Below, piece by piece: positions 9,290-18,333 of a DNA stretch of 41,051 nucleotides. Below the pieces are notes generated by a model. The model saw only the letters and a list, made by a program, of their open reading frames with translations, was not told where the DNA came from and searched no databases. This DNA is from JACRIM01 sp038042195 (GTDB taxonomy: Bacteria > Planctomycetota > Phycisphaerae > UBA1845 > UTPLA1). Numbering within the stretch: the stretch's first letter is position 1; the number at the start of each line of letters is the position of its first letter. The stretch lies in NCBI GenBank assembly GCA_038042195.1, contig JBBTET010000072.1:1-41051 (forward strand), in the 5' to 3' direction. Both the position numbers and the translations under genes were made by a program.

Positions 9290-10048
9290 ATGCGCGAAAC
9301 CAAGACCGTGCGACCGCCGCACCAACGCTTGTTGGATGGCAGTCGCGCGACTCACTCGAACACATCGTCCGATCGTGCTGCCTTAAGCCCATCGCTGTCG
9401 GGGCTTCGCGCGGAGGATTTGCGATCCGCGACGCACCACCTCACGCTGAGCCATCGCCATCTTCAACAGGCCCATGCGGACGCCATCATTGGGTTGCTCG
9501 CAGCGCTTGAAGCGCGCGACGCATATACGCATCGTCACTCGATTCACGTGTCGATCTTCGCCGATGCGATTGCTCGTCGTTGCAAGCTGCCGATGCCGCT
9601 GATTCGCACCATCCACGTCGCCGCGCTGTTGCACGACGTGGGCAAGATCGGAATCCCTGACGCGATCCTCCTTAAACCCGGTCGACTCACTCCTGATGAG
9701 TTTGAGTCGATGAAGCGGCACTCCGAGATCGGCGCAGCCATGCTGCGACCGATGACGTTTCTCTCGAAGGAAACGCTTCTGGTCTTGCACCATCACGAGT
9801 GGTTCGACGGTACGGGCTATCCACACCGACTCGCCGACGACGCCATTCCGCTGGGGTCGCGCATCCTTCAAGTCGCGGACAGCATTGACGCGATGATCAG
9901 TCCGCGCAATTACAAGCCGGGCTACAGCGTCGCGCACGTCATCGACGAGCTGCGCAAGGGCAGTGGTCGGCAGTTCGACCCGGGCATCGCCAAGTGCGCT
10001 GTGACATGGATCGAATCCCACCCCGACGCACTTGCAATGCCTGTCTAA
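9290..10048 (+). CDS. HD-GYP domain phosphodiesterase
   Basis: A 252-residue protein, nearly all of it one HD-GYP domain, the fold that hydrolyses cyclic di-GMP (or related cyclic dinucleotides) with a di- or tri-iron centre. Visible motifs are ARDAYTHRHS, the HD pair in LLHDVGKIGIPD (residues 115-116), the KRHSEIGA helix and the HHHEWFDGTGYP signature ending in GYP at 176-178, followed by RILQVADSIDAM. An ATG at 9290 is preceded by AGGGGGA six bases away, so it is preferred over the in-frame TTG at 9272. The N-terminal 60 residues are Ser/Arg/His-rich, with no receiver or sensor domain. The gene is divergent from anmK across about 200 bp in which no clear promoter was seen. Confidence 0.92.
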   Translation: MRETKTVRPPHQRLLDGSRATHSNTSSDRAALSPSLSGLRAEDLRSATHHLTLSHRHLQQAHADAIIGLLAALEARDAYTHRHSIHVSIFADAIARRCKLPMPLIRTIHVAALLHDVGKIGIPDAILLKPGRLTPDEFESMKRHSEIGAAMLRPMTFLSKETLLVLHHHEWFDGTGYPHRLADDAIPLGSRILQVADSIDAMISPRNYKPGYSVAHVIDELRKGSGRQFDPGIAKCAVTWIESHPDALAMPV

Positions 10049-10108
10049 CGTCAGGTTCAATTCCGCTTTGCCGACCCAGCCTTTTACACCTACAATCCCC
10101 GGCGTCTC

Positions 10109-10639
10109 GTGCCGACCGGGTTGCGATTTTTGGAATCCATCACACTACTCATTCTGGACGTGGACGGCGTGCTGACCGATGGCGGTCTGCCGTATTCCGC
10201 CGACGGCAATGAGATCAAGCATTTTCATGTGCAGGACGGCGGGGCGATTCGGCTCTGGCAGCGGATGGGCGGTGTGGTTGCACTGCTTAGCGGGCGCACC
10301 TCCCCAGCCGTGGTCGCCCGTGCGAGGGACTTGGGGATTTCGTTGGTCCTGCAAGGCGTTGCGGATAAACTGCCGGCCTACGAGGAGTTGTGTCGCAAGG
10401 CCGGCGTTACGGATGCGCGGGTCTGCGTGATGGGAGACGATCTGCTGGATCTCCCGCCCATGCAGCGGAGCGGCTATTCGATTGCTCCGTCGAACGCGCT
10501 GCCCGTGGTGAAGCGCGTTGCGACTTATGTTACGCGGCGATGCGGCGGCGCTGGCGCGGTGGCCGAGGCCGTCGAGCGTTTGCTGCGGCGCAATGGCACC
10601 TGGTCCGCAGCGATGCGGCAGACAGGCGTTCACGGATGA
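10109..10639 (+). CDS. kdsC: 3-deoxy-D-manno-octulosonate 8-phosphate phosphatase KdsC
   Basis: KdsC removes phosphate from KDO-8-phosphate to give KDO, the inner-core sugar of lipopolysaccharide. The 176-residue protein is a capless HAD phosphatase with the nucleophile motif LDVDGVLTDG (Asp17, Asp19), SGRTSPAVVARARDLGI for the Ser/Thr motif, QGVADKLPAYEEL for the Lys motif and VMGDDLLDLPPM for the acidic motif. It starts at GTG. It sits 30 bp ahead of the large LptC/OstA-like gene, the same order (kdsC then lptC/lptA) as in proteobacterial LPS clusters, which supports KdsC over other small HAD phosphatases. Confidence 0.92.
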   Translation: MPTGLRFLESITLLILDVDGVLTDGGLPYSADGNEIKHFHVQDGGAIRLWQRMGGVVALLSGRTSPAVVARARDLGISLVLQGVADKLPAYEELCRKAGVTDARVCVMGDDLLDLPPMQRSGYSIAPSNALPVVKRVATYVTRRCGGAGAVAEAVERLLRRNGTWSAAMRQTGVHG

Positions 10640-10669
10640 ACGAACTTCCCCGTTCTTCCAAAGGGTTCC

Positions 10670-13600
10670 ATGCATAAGAAACTCATGCTCGTCGGATGCA
10701 CGGCGGCCATCGGCATCGTGTCGTATTTGATCTTCTCCGCGGGCGACCGCGGGTCGCGCAAGGTCGAGCGCAAGGATACGCCGGTCGGCGTTCGGCAGTT
10801 TGTCAGCTCCACGTCGCAGCCCGGTCCGATGTATGACGATTCGAATCTGGTCTTCAGCCCCGGCGATCAGACCAAGGTTCGCATTTATGACGAAGTCACA
10901 GGGCGATTGAAGTACACCTTCGAGGCGAAGGAGTGGAAGCCGGTGGGGTTGGAGTTTCGCCTGACCGACGTGCTCGTGCAGATTTACACGCCGCGCGGTG
11001 AGGTCACTTACATCAGCGCCGACGATGCGCAGGTGTCCCTCACGCGAAAGGGAAAGAATCGCGTCGAGCCGAAAAGCGGCTGGCTTAAGAAGAACGTGAA
11101 GGTCATCATCGACCGCACGACGTCGGCCTGGCGCGAGGCAAATCCGGCGCTCGCCGATCGCGACGCCCATCCCGACGATCTCGTTCACATAGATCTGGAA
11201 GACGCCCGATTCGACCTCGAACAAGCGGAACTCATCTCCGACGGCTCGGTCCACCTCGACAGCGCCGACGCGAAGATGGAAAACGTGCGCGGCCTAATGG
11301 TGCAGTGGAATCAGGTGGACGGGCGCATCGACGTGCTGCGATTCAAACAGGGCGGCACGCTGGCCCTTCGACGTGGTGGGCGCATGATTGATTTCGCCAT
11401 GCCCGGCACCGAGCGCGATGCCAAGCCGCAAAAGGAGAAGTCCCCGGATGCTCCGCCCGACAAGGCCGCCATTGCGCAGTACATGAAGAACATCCCCAAG
11501 GCCCAAGCGAATCAGCCGCTCGACATCGAGCGCGTCACCGCCGATCAGGCCGCTGAAGAGATACGCACGGAGGGCGGCATCGTGGCCGCTAACAAAGCAA
11601 TGTCCATCGAGGCGGAGTCGGGGATGTCCTCGCCGACGAGCGCGCCATCGGACGTGCGCAACCCGGCTGCGCTGGCCACGGCGGTGGAGACATTGCGAAA
11701 AGAGGCTCGTGGCGGGACGTCGGGCGAACTCGCCGACCTCATCCTGCAAGAGCAAGCTGACAAGACGACGCGCCGCCGCATTCACACCTATCGGGCGCTC
11801 TTCACGAATCAGGTGGTGATCGAGCAAAAGGATGGACTCAAGACGCTCGGCAAACTGGAAGCTGACAAGCTGGAGCTGAACTTCGACTTCGGCAAGAAGC
11901 AGAAATTGATGGCATCCGGCGAGGACAAGCAAAACAAACCCGGCGCAACGACGAAGCCTGTCACCAAGCCCGCAATTCCGCAGGATTCGTTGGAGCCGGA
12001 GGACGCGACGCGAATCACTTTGACGTGGAACGGGCCGCTCGAGCTACGACCGCTGCGTGTCGATCCGTCGGAGCAGACAGGGCAGCGGTTTGATGCTGTC
12101 GCAACAGGCAAGGTTGTTCGCCTGCAAAGCGAACAGGGCAGCGGCACCTGCAAGCAACTCGTCTATCGTCACGAGCGTCGGCAGGTCTGGCTGTCGGGCG
12201 AGGCGTCGGAGCCGGTGCAGTTGGCCGTCGATGAATCGCGCAAACTCGTCGGCAAGGAAATCTTCTTCGATCAGAAGCGCGGCCTCGCACACGTTGAAGG
12301 CGCAGGCACGATGACCGACGATCGGAAAGGGTCTGACGACGAGGGGATGATCGCGATGGGCGGTGGGAAGAAGAACCCGCCCCCAAAGGGAGCGGGGACC
12401 GCCCGGCCACCGGCGGAGGCGAAGGACAAGAAGCCGCGTAGCGCGGTCGAGATTGTCTGGTCCAAGAATGTAGACATTGAAATCGGCACGCGCCCGGTTG
12501 ATCGCATCAATCCATCAACGGGGTTGCGTGAACAGCGAAACAAGGAGTTTCTCCGCCGTGCCTGGTTCCATGGCGACGTGGTGATGAAACAGGAGAACGA
12601 ACGCCTGGCCGCCGACGAGGTTGCCGTGACATTTGGCGCACCGACCAGCGGCGATCAGATGGCCGACCACATTCAACACCTCGACATGACCGGCAGCGTG
12701 CGACTGGAGCGCGAACAGGATGTGATCGTCGCCAATCACCTGAGCGCCGAGATGACGGTGACCCCCGACAAGAAGAACATCCCGAAAAAGGTGGATGCCC
12801 AGGGTGATGTCGTCGCCCGGCAGGACGGTCGAATCATCAAGGCCGATCGTATGATTGTCGGCATGGGGTTGGTCGCCGGCAAGCCGAAGATGGTCGTTCG
12901 CGATGACATGATCGTGCAGGAGAGCAAACCCCGTGCGGGCATCACGACGCTCGATGCCCGTGGGCGCGTCTTCGTGCATGATCCCGTGGCCAATCTGAAA
13001 ATCCGCGACGCCGGACTTTTGCAAGGCGTCTTCAAGAATGGCAATGAGCTGGTTCGCGCCAGCATTGAATCCGACAAACCCGACAGCCTCGCCCGCGTTC
13101 GCGCCGGCGACACGGCCATTCACGGCCGTACCATTGAGATCGACGTGCCCACCGAGTCCATCGACGTGCCGGGGCCGGGCCGGGCCTACATGCTCACGCA
13201 GCAGGATTTCGGCGGTCGAAAGCTGACCAAGCCCTCGCGCGTGAAGATCACCTGGACGAATCAGATGCAGATGCGCGGCCAGAAGAACTACGGTGTCTTC
13301 CTTGGCGACGTTCACAGCGATTCCGACGCCTTCTCCATGGCCAGCGAGAAGCTCACGGTGCGCCTGGCAAACGCCCCGTCGACGCCCAACAAGCCGACGA
13401 TGCAACAGAACTGGATGGACCACTTCTGGCTGACGCGCCTGGCCCGTGCGAAGTCGCCGAAGGAGAGCCGGCAGATTGACGTCGCTGCTGTCGCGCCGAA
13501 GAAGCGGCCGACCTACATTGTCGGTGAAGGGCGAGCCGAGGCGCTGAGCAGCAGCTATGCACGGACCGTCGAGGGCAATCGAGGTCGGTTGCTGAGTCGT

Positions 13601-14308
13601 ATGCAGATCACCGGTGGTCAGATCGTTGCGGACCTGGCCCGCGAGGTGATGTCGGTGCCCGGCAAAGGGACGCTGCTGATTGAGGACTATCAATTCGACC
13701 GCGACCGCAAGAAGCCAGGGGCGAGACCGAGCACCGGCCCGCTCATGAGTTCGGCTCAGGGCGAAGGACCGAGCCAGAGCATGGTTCGCTGGGACGGCTC
13801 GATGGACTATTACGTCGATCAGGACTTGATTGCGTTTGACAAGGAAGTCGAGATGGTTCACCGCAGCGGTCAGGAGATGGTCCTGCGTGACGATCTTGCT
13901 CGCGGCATGGGCCTCGACAAGACCATGCTCAAGAACATCCGCGCCGGCCGCCGTGCGGATTTGACGTGCGGCTACCTGTTGCTGGAGTTCCGTCGCGGCT
14001 CCGGTAAGAACGACGAACGCAAGGACACGCAGTCGCCCGTGCGCTCGACCGATTTACAACGTCTCATCGCCAAGCATTCCGTGCTGCTCAATGAAAGCAC
14101 CAAGAGCTTGATGGGAGAGTATGTGCAGTATTTGGCGGATGAAGATGAAGTACAGGTCGAGGGCACGAAGAATGCCGAGGCCCGGATCACCGATCAGGAC
14201 GAGCGCGAGCAGCGGATGAACATGTGGCGCGGCCCCATCCTCGTCTGGAATCGCAAGACCAATCGCATCGAAGCCCCACAGGCGACCATTCGCACAATCC
14301 GGCGTTAA
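10670..14308 (+). CDS. Giant LptC/OstA(LptA)-like envelope protein
   Basis: A 1212-residue protein in the kdsC-lptC-lptA position. Residues 1-25 are a basic start (MHKK) and one hydrophobic segment with no clear cleavage site, as in LptC. Residues about 45-170 look like an LptC domain: TFEAKEWKPVG, then EVTYISADDAQVSL and LKKNVKVIID. The rest is strand-rich with several OstA-type units of the pattern G-D-V-x-[VL]...D...A-D-x-[VLM]: near 376 (LFTNQVVIEQKDG), 633 (FHGDVVMKQE), 671 (MTGSVRLERE), 709 (AQGDVVARQDGRIIKADRM), 877 (LGDVHSDSD), 1047 and 1150. Proline/lysine linkers interrupt it near 250 and 580. LptC and LptA are normally separate proteins of about 190 residues. An AGGG lies five bases before the ATG. 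The family call is from motifs and gene order; function in LPS transport is inferred. Confidence 0.7.
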   Translation: MHKKLMLVGCTAAIGIVSYLIFSAGDRGSRKVERKDTPVGVRQFVSSTSQPGPMYDDSNLVFSPGDQTKVRIYDEVTGRLKYTFEAKEWKPVGLEFRLTDVLVQIYTPRGEVTYISADDAQVSLTRKGKNRVEPKSGWLKKNVKVIIDRTTSAWREANPALADRDAHPDDLVHIDLEDARFDLEQAELISDGSVHLDSADAKMENVRGLMVQWNQVDGRIDVLRFKQGGTLALRRGGRMIDFAMPGTERDAKPQKEKSPDAPPDKAAIAQYMKNIPKAQANQPLDIERVTADQAAEEIRTEGGIVAANKAMSIEAESGMSSPTSAPSDVRNPAALATAVETLRKEARGGTSGELADLILQEQADKTTRRRIHTYRALFTNQVVIEQKDGLKTLGKLEADKLELNFDFGKKQKLMASGEDKQNKPGATTKPVTKPAIPQDSLEPEDATRITLTWNGPLELRPLRVDPSEQTGQRFDAVATGKVVRLQSEQGSGTCKQLVYRHERRQVWLSGEASEPVQLAVDESRKLVGKEIFFDQKRGLAHVEGAGTMTDDRKGSDDEGMIAMGGGKKNPPPKGAGTARPPAEAKDKKPRSAVEIVWSKNVDIEIGTRPVDRINPSTGLREQRNKEFLRRAWFHGDVVMKQENERLAADEVAVTFGAPTSGDQMADHIQHLDMTGSVRLEREQDVIVANHLSAEMTVTPDKKNIPKKVDAQGDVVARQDGRIIKADRMIVGMGLVAGKPKMVVRDDMIVQESKPRAGITTLDARGRVFVHDPVANLKIRDAGLLQGVFKNGNELVRASIESDKPDSLARVRAGDTAIHGRTIEIDVPTESIDVPGPGRAYMLTQQDFGGRKLTKPSRVKITWTNQMQMRGQKNYGVFLGDVHSDSDAFSMASEKLTVRLANAPSTPNKPTMQQNWMDHFWLTRLARAKSPKESRQIDVAAVAPKKRPTYIVGEGRAEALSSSYARTVEGNRGRLLSRMQITGGQIVADLAREVMSVPGKGTLLIEDYQFDRDRKKPGARPSTGPLMSSAQGEGPSQSMVRWDGSMDYYVDQDLIAFDKEVEMVHRSGQEMVLRDDLARGMGLDKTMLKNIRAGRRADLTCGYLLLEFRRGSGKNDERKDTQSPVRSTDLQRLIAKHSVLLNESTKSLMGEYVQYLADEDEVQVEGTKNAEARITDQDEREQRMNMWRGPILVWNRKTNRIEAPQATIRTIRR

Positions 14309-14329
14309 TGGTTGAGTGGGTGCCGTTGG

Positions 14330-15001
14330 CTATGACACGAGCGTCGGTGCCAGCTTCTCACGGACCTCGTGCATCGTGGCTCGCACGCCGGCAAGATTTG
14401 GGTGGATGCGAAGTGCCTCGCGGTAGGCGGACAGGGCCTCGGTGAAGCGGCCCATCGCCGAGTGAGCGTGGGCCACCATCGTCCACGCCGCGAAGTGCAG
14501 TGGGTTCAGTTCGCAGGCCCGCCTGGCATCGCGCAATGCGGACGTGTATTCATTGTTGAAATAATAGGCACAGCTTCGCTGATGATAGGCCTCGGCAAAG
14601 GTCGGGTGTACCCGGATCAACTCAGTCAGTAGCGCCGTCGCATTCTCACATTGCTGCGATTTGATCGACTCCGAAATGCGATACAGCACGGCCTGACCTA
14701 ACGGGCCGCCGTCGCGGAAGAAGAGATGCCACAACGCATTCTCCGCCGCTTCAATGACGGTCGGGCTGTCGTGGTGCAACAAGTACGCCAGCGCATTCGC
14801 CGCCGACATGTCGCCGATCAGGCCGAGGCAGGTGGCCGCCGTCTCGACAACGCGCTCCTCTTTTTCATCGAGTAGGAGCTTCAGGCACTCCGGCGACCAA
14901 TGCAGTTGAAGCTGCTCGGACAGGCTGTCTGGGTCGTTGCGGTCTAGGAAGGGTCGTGCGAGGTGCAGGAGTCGGTTGGCGGCGGCTTTTTGTTCGTCCA
15001 T
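14330..15001 (-). CDS. HEAT and TPR repeat protein
   Basis: A 223-residue helical repeat protein with no enzyme motif. Residues about 30-105 resemble HEAT/PBS-lyase-type repeats (EERVVETAATCLGLIGDMSAANALAYLL, described here only by its ends EERVV and NALAYLL). Residues about 110-215 hold TPR units, seen in FAEAYHQRSCAYYFNNEY, ALRDARRACELNPLHFAAW and ALSAYREALRIHPNLAG. It has no signal peptide or membrane segment, so it is probably a cytoplasmic scaffold. It converges on the LptC/OstA-like gene with 21 bp between stops, and diverges from the NAD(P)HX dehydratase gene. The partner is unknown. Confidence 0.85.
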   Translation of the reverse strand: MDEQKAAANRLLHLARPFLDRNDPDSLSEQLQLHWSPECLKLLLDEKEERVVETAATCLGLIGDMSAANALAYLLHHDSPTVIEAAENALWHLFFRDGGPLGQAVLYRISESIKSQQCENATALLTELIRVHPTFAEAYHQRSCAYYFNNEYTSALRDARRACELNPLHFAAWTMVAHAHSAMGRFTEALSAYREALRIHPNLAGVRATMHEVREKLAPTLVS

Positions 15002-15164
15002 GCGGGTCGCCTTCAGAGAGTGTTCCCGCGCGGATCGGTTCCACCATCACGCCGGAGGGACTGTTCGATTTCAAAACCAGCCGGTGGGGACTTGCGTCGA
15101 GATTGGCTGAAAACGCCCCGCACGGCACGCTAAAAGGTACGATCAACTATATCCCTGTGAAAAT

Positions 15165-15193
15165 GCCGGGTCAAATGCGGACCGGCTTTTTTT
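15165..15193 (+). terminator. Intrinsic terminator-like hairpin
   Basis: GCCGG (15165-15169) pairs with CCGGC (15182-15186), with two more possible pairs inside, and seven T follow directly (15187-15193). It reads on the plus strand, about 97 bases before the dehydratase ATG, and no plus-strand gene lies just upstream. The 15002-15289 interval holds nothing else recognised apart from the palindrome at 15272-15289. Confidence 0.55.
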
Positions 15194-15271
15194 GTATCGG
15201 GAATGCGATAACATGGCTCCCAGCATTGAAATGCGGTCTTTTCACAAAACTGCCGTGCCGGGTATTTCGTA

Positions 15272-15289
15272 GGTTGGGCATTGCCCACC
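15272..15289. repeat. REP-like palindrome before nnrD
   Basis: GGTTGGGCA is followed directly by TTGCCCACC, an imperfect inverted repeat that ends one base before the ATG at 15290. The same kind of GGGCA-TGCCC palindrome is common as a dispersed repeat in planctomycete intergenic DNA (general recollection, not checked). In RNA it could place the start codon next to a hairpin. Confidence 0.5.
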
Positions 15290-16249
15290 ATGCTTTGTAA
15301 CAAGGCCCCCATCGTGCGATCCAAACCAGTTCGCCACATTCGTGCGATTCCCCGACTGTCCTACCGCCGACCAGACGCTCACAAGGGCGATTTTGGGCGT
15401 CTCCTCGTCATCGGCGGCTCTCGGGGGATGATCGGCGCGCCGGCCTTGGCCGCGAACGCCGCGTTGCGGGCCGGTGCGGGGCTTGTGACCGTTGCGGTGC
15501 CGGAGGTTATTCAGCTTGCGGTGGCAACGCTATGCCCTTGTGCGACCTCGATCCCACTACCGTCCACGAAGCAGGGCATCCTTGATCCTCGCGCATCACA
15601 CAAGTTGCTTCGTGGGATGGGCAACTTTGGTGAGAACAAACCCAGCGTCGTCGCGGGCGGGCCGGGGCTGGGACGGGGAACGGCTGCATTTGAGAAGTCA
15701 CTACTCGACCTATGGCTGTCGTTCATGAAGGTCAGTGTCGCACTGGTGCTCGACGCCGATGCGCTCAACGCGCTGCACAAGTCGAATGTTTTAAACAAGC
15801 GCGGATGGAACCTTGTCCCGTGGACGCGGACCGTGATCACGCCACATCCGGGCGAACTGGCGCGCCTGCATGGTGTCTCCACGAAGGTCATTCAAAGTGA
15901 TCGCAAGGGTTGGGCCGTGCGCACGGCACGGGAACTTGGCGCTCATACTCCAAGCGATTGCGAAACTCCTGTCGTCGCCCTCAAAGGTGAGGGCACGATC
16001 GTCACCGACGGTCGGCGCGTCTTCATTAATCGCACCGGTAATCCCGGCATGGCCACCGGCGGATCCGGCGACGTGCTCACCGGAATCATCGCGGGCTTCA
16101 TCGCGCAGGGAATGACCTGCTTCGATGCGGCCGTGCTTGGCGTTCATGTGCATGGCCGGGCCGGCGATGTCGCAGCGAAGGAATTGGGACAGGCGAGCGT
16201 AATCGCCACGGACGTGCTGGAACGGCTACCAGGGGCGATGAAGCGGTGA
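15290..16249 (+). CDS. nnrD: ADP-dependent NAD(P)H-hydrate dehydratase
   Basis: This repair enzyme dehydrates the damaged hydrate NAD(P)HX back to NAD(P)H using ADP. The 319-residue ribokinase-like protein shows KGDFGRLLVIGGSRGMIGAP, DADALNAL, the TPHPGELARL motif, ALKGEGTIVTDG and the phosphate-binding GNPGMATGGSGDVLTGIIAG with the catalytic Asp of GSGDVL. It lacks the N-terminal epimerase (NnrE) domain that bacteria often fuse to it. Of the possible starts, TTG 15281, ATG 15290 and GTG 15314, the ATG is chosen; the conserved part begins about 30 residues later. An AAGG upstream of 15314 keeps that start possible. Confidence 0.93.
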   Translation: MLCNKAPIVRSKPVRHIRAIPRLSYRRPDAHKGDFGRLLVIGGSRGMIGAPALAANAALRAGAGLVTVAVPEVIQLAVATLCPCATSIPLPSTKQGILDPRASHKLLRGMGNFGENKPSVVAGGPGLGRGTAAFEKSLLDLWLSFMKVSVALVLDADALNALHKSNVLNKRGWNLVPWTRTVITPHPGELARLHGVSTKVIQSDRKGWAVRTARELGAHTPSDCETPVVALKGEGTIVTDGRRVFINRTGNPGMATGGSGDVLTGIIAGFIAQGMTCFDAAVLGVHVHGRAGDVAAKELGQASVIATDVLERLPGAMKR

Positions 16250-16262
16250 AGCTCGTCGTTTC

Positions 16263-17991
16263 TCACGGTGCCGCTTTGCATTCATAGATGGTCCAACCGT
16301 CGGGCCGGTCGGGGAGATACGGGACGAGTCGCTGACCGGTGGTGGAGAGGACGAACGGCACTGCGCCGGCGACCTTGAGTTTCTCAATCGCATCGACTGC
16401 TCCGGTCTCAAGTGGATAACAGGTGCGTTCGACGAAGAACTCCATGACCGTGTTTTCGCCGAGGTAGCGCCGGTCGACAATGAGAGCTGCGTTGTTCGGC
16501 AGTCGATCTTTGATGACTCTGCTCAATTCGAGATAGGTCGGCTCGNNNNNNNNNNGGCTCGTCCGGCTTCACCGTGCCCGCCGTCCATGCTTCGCGAAGG
16601 GTGAACGCGCACATCCATAGCATCGAAGCGGAAATAATCACTCTAAGGGGCAGGACGAGGGGCGTTTTGCTTCGTTTTGTGTTTACGTTTGGCGAGTGCG
16701 TCCACTGACGTACCAGCAAATAAACCCCGGCTGCCAAGACACTTGCGCCGATGACCTGTACCAGAACCCACTTGTTCTGCATCATGATTGCGCCAAACGT
16801 TGCCGGAGACGGATAGCCTTGGCCGACCGTGTGCGGGCGAATCGGATACAGCAGCGCCATGACGGCCGTTGAGAGAACGAGGGCGGTGTCGAGCGGTCGG
16901 CACTTCAATGCGCGGGCAAGCAATCGGCCGGCCAGAAGTAGAAACGCCGGCATCGCGATAAGCGTGGCGGTTGGCGTCTTGGTCGTGGCGATGAGGAATG
17001 GAGCGAGTGCCCCGACGCCCCAGATTAGGAGCAAGGATTGTCCTGCGGGGCGCGAGCGAACAAACTGAATCGCTGACAGTCCCACGGCAAGAATCACGAT
17101 GGGATAGAACGCGCCGTAGATGATGATGCAATAATCAAAAAGAACGCGATCCCACGGCCCGGCCCATTCTTCCACGTCGGTGGTCAGGTGCCGACCCACG
17201 TGAGCCATTTCATGCTGGAACTCGTTCGGATACCTCCACGCGCACCATGTCGTCCATGGGGCGGCGACGATGAGAAAGGAGACGAATGCGAGCATTACAG
17301 GTCGTACACTCACTTCCACGCGGCGAAGCACGCCAAGCTTCGTGAGCAAATAGACTCCGGTGATAACCGCGAGCACGATGAGGCCCGGGAAGCTCTTGGA
17401 AAGGAACGCACACCCCGATGCCGCACCCGCAAGGGGTATCCAACCCCAGTGTCGGCTGTGTAATGCGCGCACCACGGCGTACATGCCCAACTCGACCCAG
17501 AATAGCAGGGCGGTGTCAATGTGATCGCTGAACCAATAGCCGTGGGCGAGTTGCAATAACGCCGGCGAGAGTGCTTGAATCGCCGCAGCGATGAGCGCCG
17601 CGATTCGGCCGACGGTTCTTCTTCCTATGGCGTAGGTCAACCAGACGGATGCGGTCGCCAGCAGGAGGGATGGCACTCGCAGCGCAAGGGTGGTCTTGCC
17701 CAGGAGCGCGAAGCTAACGGCGATCTGCCAGAGCGGGAGCGTTCCCTTGTGGAGCCAAACGTGGTTCTCGCGCCAGTTGGTGTAATCGAAGGGGAGCCAG
17801 GGCTGCCGATGCAGCACCGGCTTGAGCGGATCATGAAGGAGGTTGGAGGCGACAAGGGCGTGGAAGGATTCGTCGTAGTAGGTCAGGTTGGAGTGGCCGA
17901 GATTGCGGAGTTTTATCAGGAAGGCGGCGGCCAGGATTGCGACGAGAAGAATGGTATGTAGGCGATGCGATTTGTGAAAAGCAGGCGACAT
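16263..17991 (-). CDS. GT39-family membrane glycosyltransferase (spans an assembly gap)
   Basis: A polytopic glycosyltransferase of the ArnT/PMT type, with about ten or more hydrophobic helices and the acidic pair D40-E41 in the first periplasmic loop (LTYYDESFHA), the expected catalytic site using a polyprenyl-phosphate sugar. Ten N at 16546-16555 interrupt it and appear to shift the frame. The bases on both sides are GGCTCG; merging this 6-base overlap restores one frame and gives PDEPTYLELSRVIKDR across the join, so the real gene is likely intact at about 570 residues. The C-terminal soluble part includes PNNAALIVDRRYLG and TIYECKAAP. The ATG at 17991 is preferred; a GTG at 18042 would add 17 polar residues. 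Confidence 0.87.
16546..16555. other. Scaffold gap (10 N)
   Basis: Ten unknown bases sit inside the GT39 gene. The sequence on each side is GGCTCG, which suggests a contig end overlap that the assembler did not merge rather than missing sequence. Confidence 0.95.
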
Positions 17992-18054
17992 GCGATGTTG
18001 AGCAGTGGACGTGACAGGGTGTTGATTTGTTGATGCTCTCACGCGAATGTCGGC

Positions 18055-18333
18055 TTATCTCGCGGCAGCCTTGCGATGTGCGCGTCGAGGCTGAATGGGT
18101 TTTGAAGTGCGTTTTGTTGATTTCTTGCCACGCCATGCGTCCAAAGCCTCCTGCGAAACTTGATCGAACAGCTTCTCCTTGCAAGCGCCGCAGGCCCAAT
18201 GGGGAATGGGTGGAGACGAAATCCTTCCGCTGGGCCCCTCAAAGGTCCATGCCACGCATACCCAGTGAATCTCCTGGGAGCCGCATGTTGGGCAGCGCGT
18301 TATCGTAAAGCTCGGCGCGATCTTCTTCTTCAT
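18055..18333 (-). CDS. YgiT/MqsA-type zinc-finger antitoxin
   Basis: A 92-residue protein starting MKKKIAPSFT. It carries a CPTCG motif near the N-terminus and a CGAC motif after about 35 residues, the four-cysteine zinc site of YgiT/MqsA-type antitoxins, then the KLFDQVSQEALDAW helix that in this family precedes the DNA-binding part. Here the C-terminus is a short, strongly basic tail (KKSTKRTSKPIQPRR) in place of a full helix-turn-helix domain. The start ATG overlaps the stop of the preceding toxin-like frame (ATGA at 18330-18333), the usual coupling of a toxin-antitoxin pair with the toxin first. The role as antitoxin is inferred from this arrangement. Confidence 0.7.
   Translation of the reverse strand: MKKKIAPSFTITRCPTCGSQEIHWVCVAWTFEGPSGRISSPPIPHWACGACKEKLFDQVSQEALDAWRGKKSTKRTSKPIQPRRAHRKAAAR

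Noticed and set aside
12515..13861. 448-codon frame antisense to the LptC/OstA-like gene
   Set aside because: Low-complexity His/Leu/Arg sequence with no domain; the plus-strand frame has the repeats and anchor expected of a real protein.
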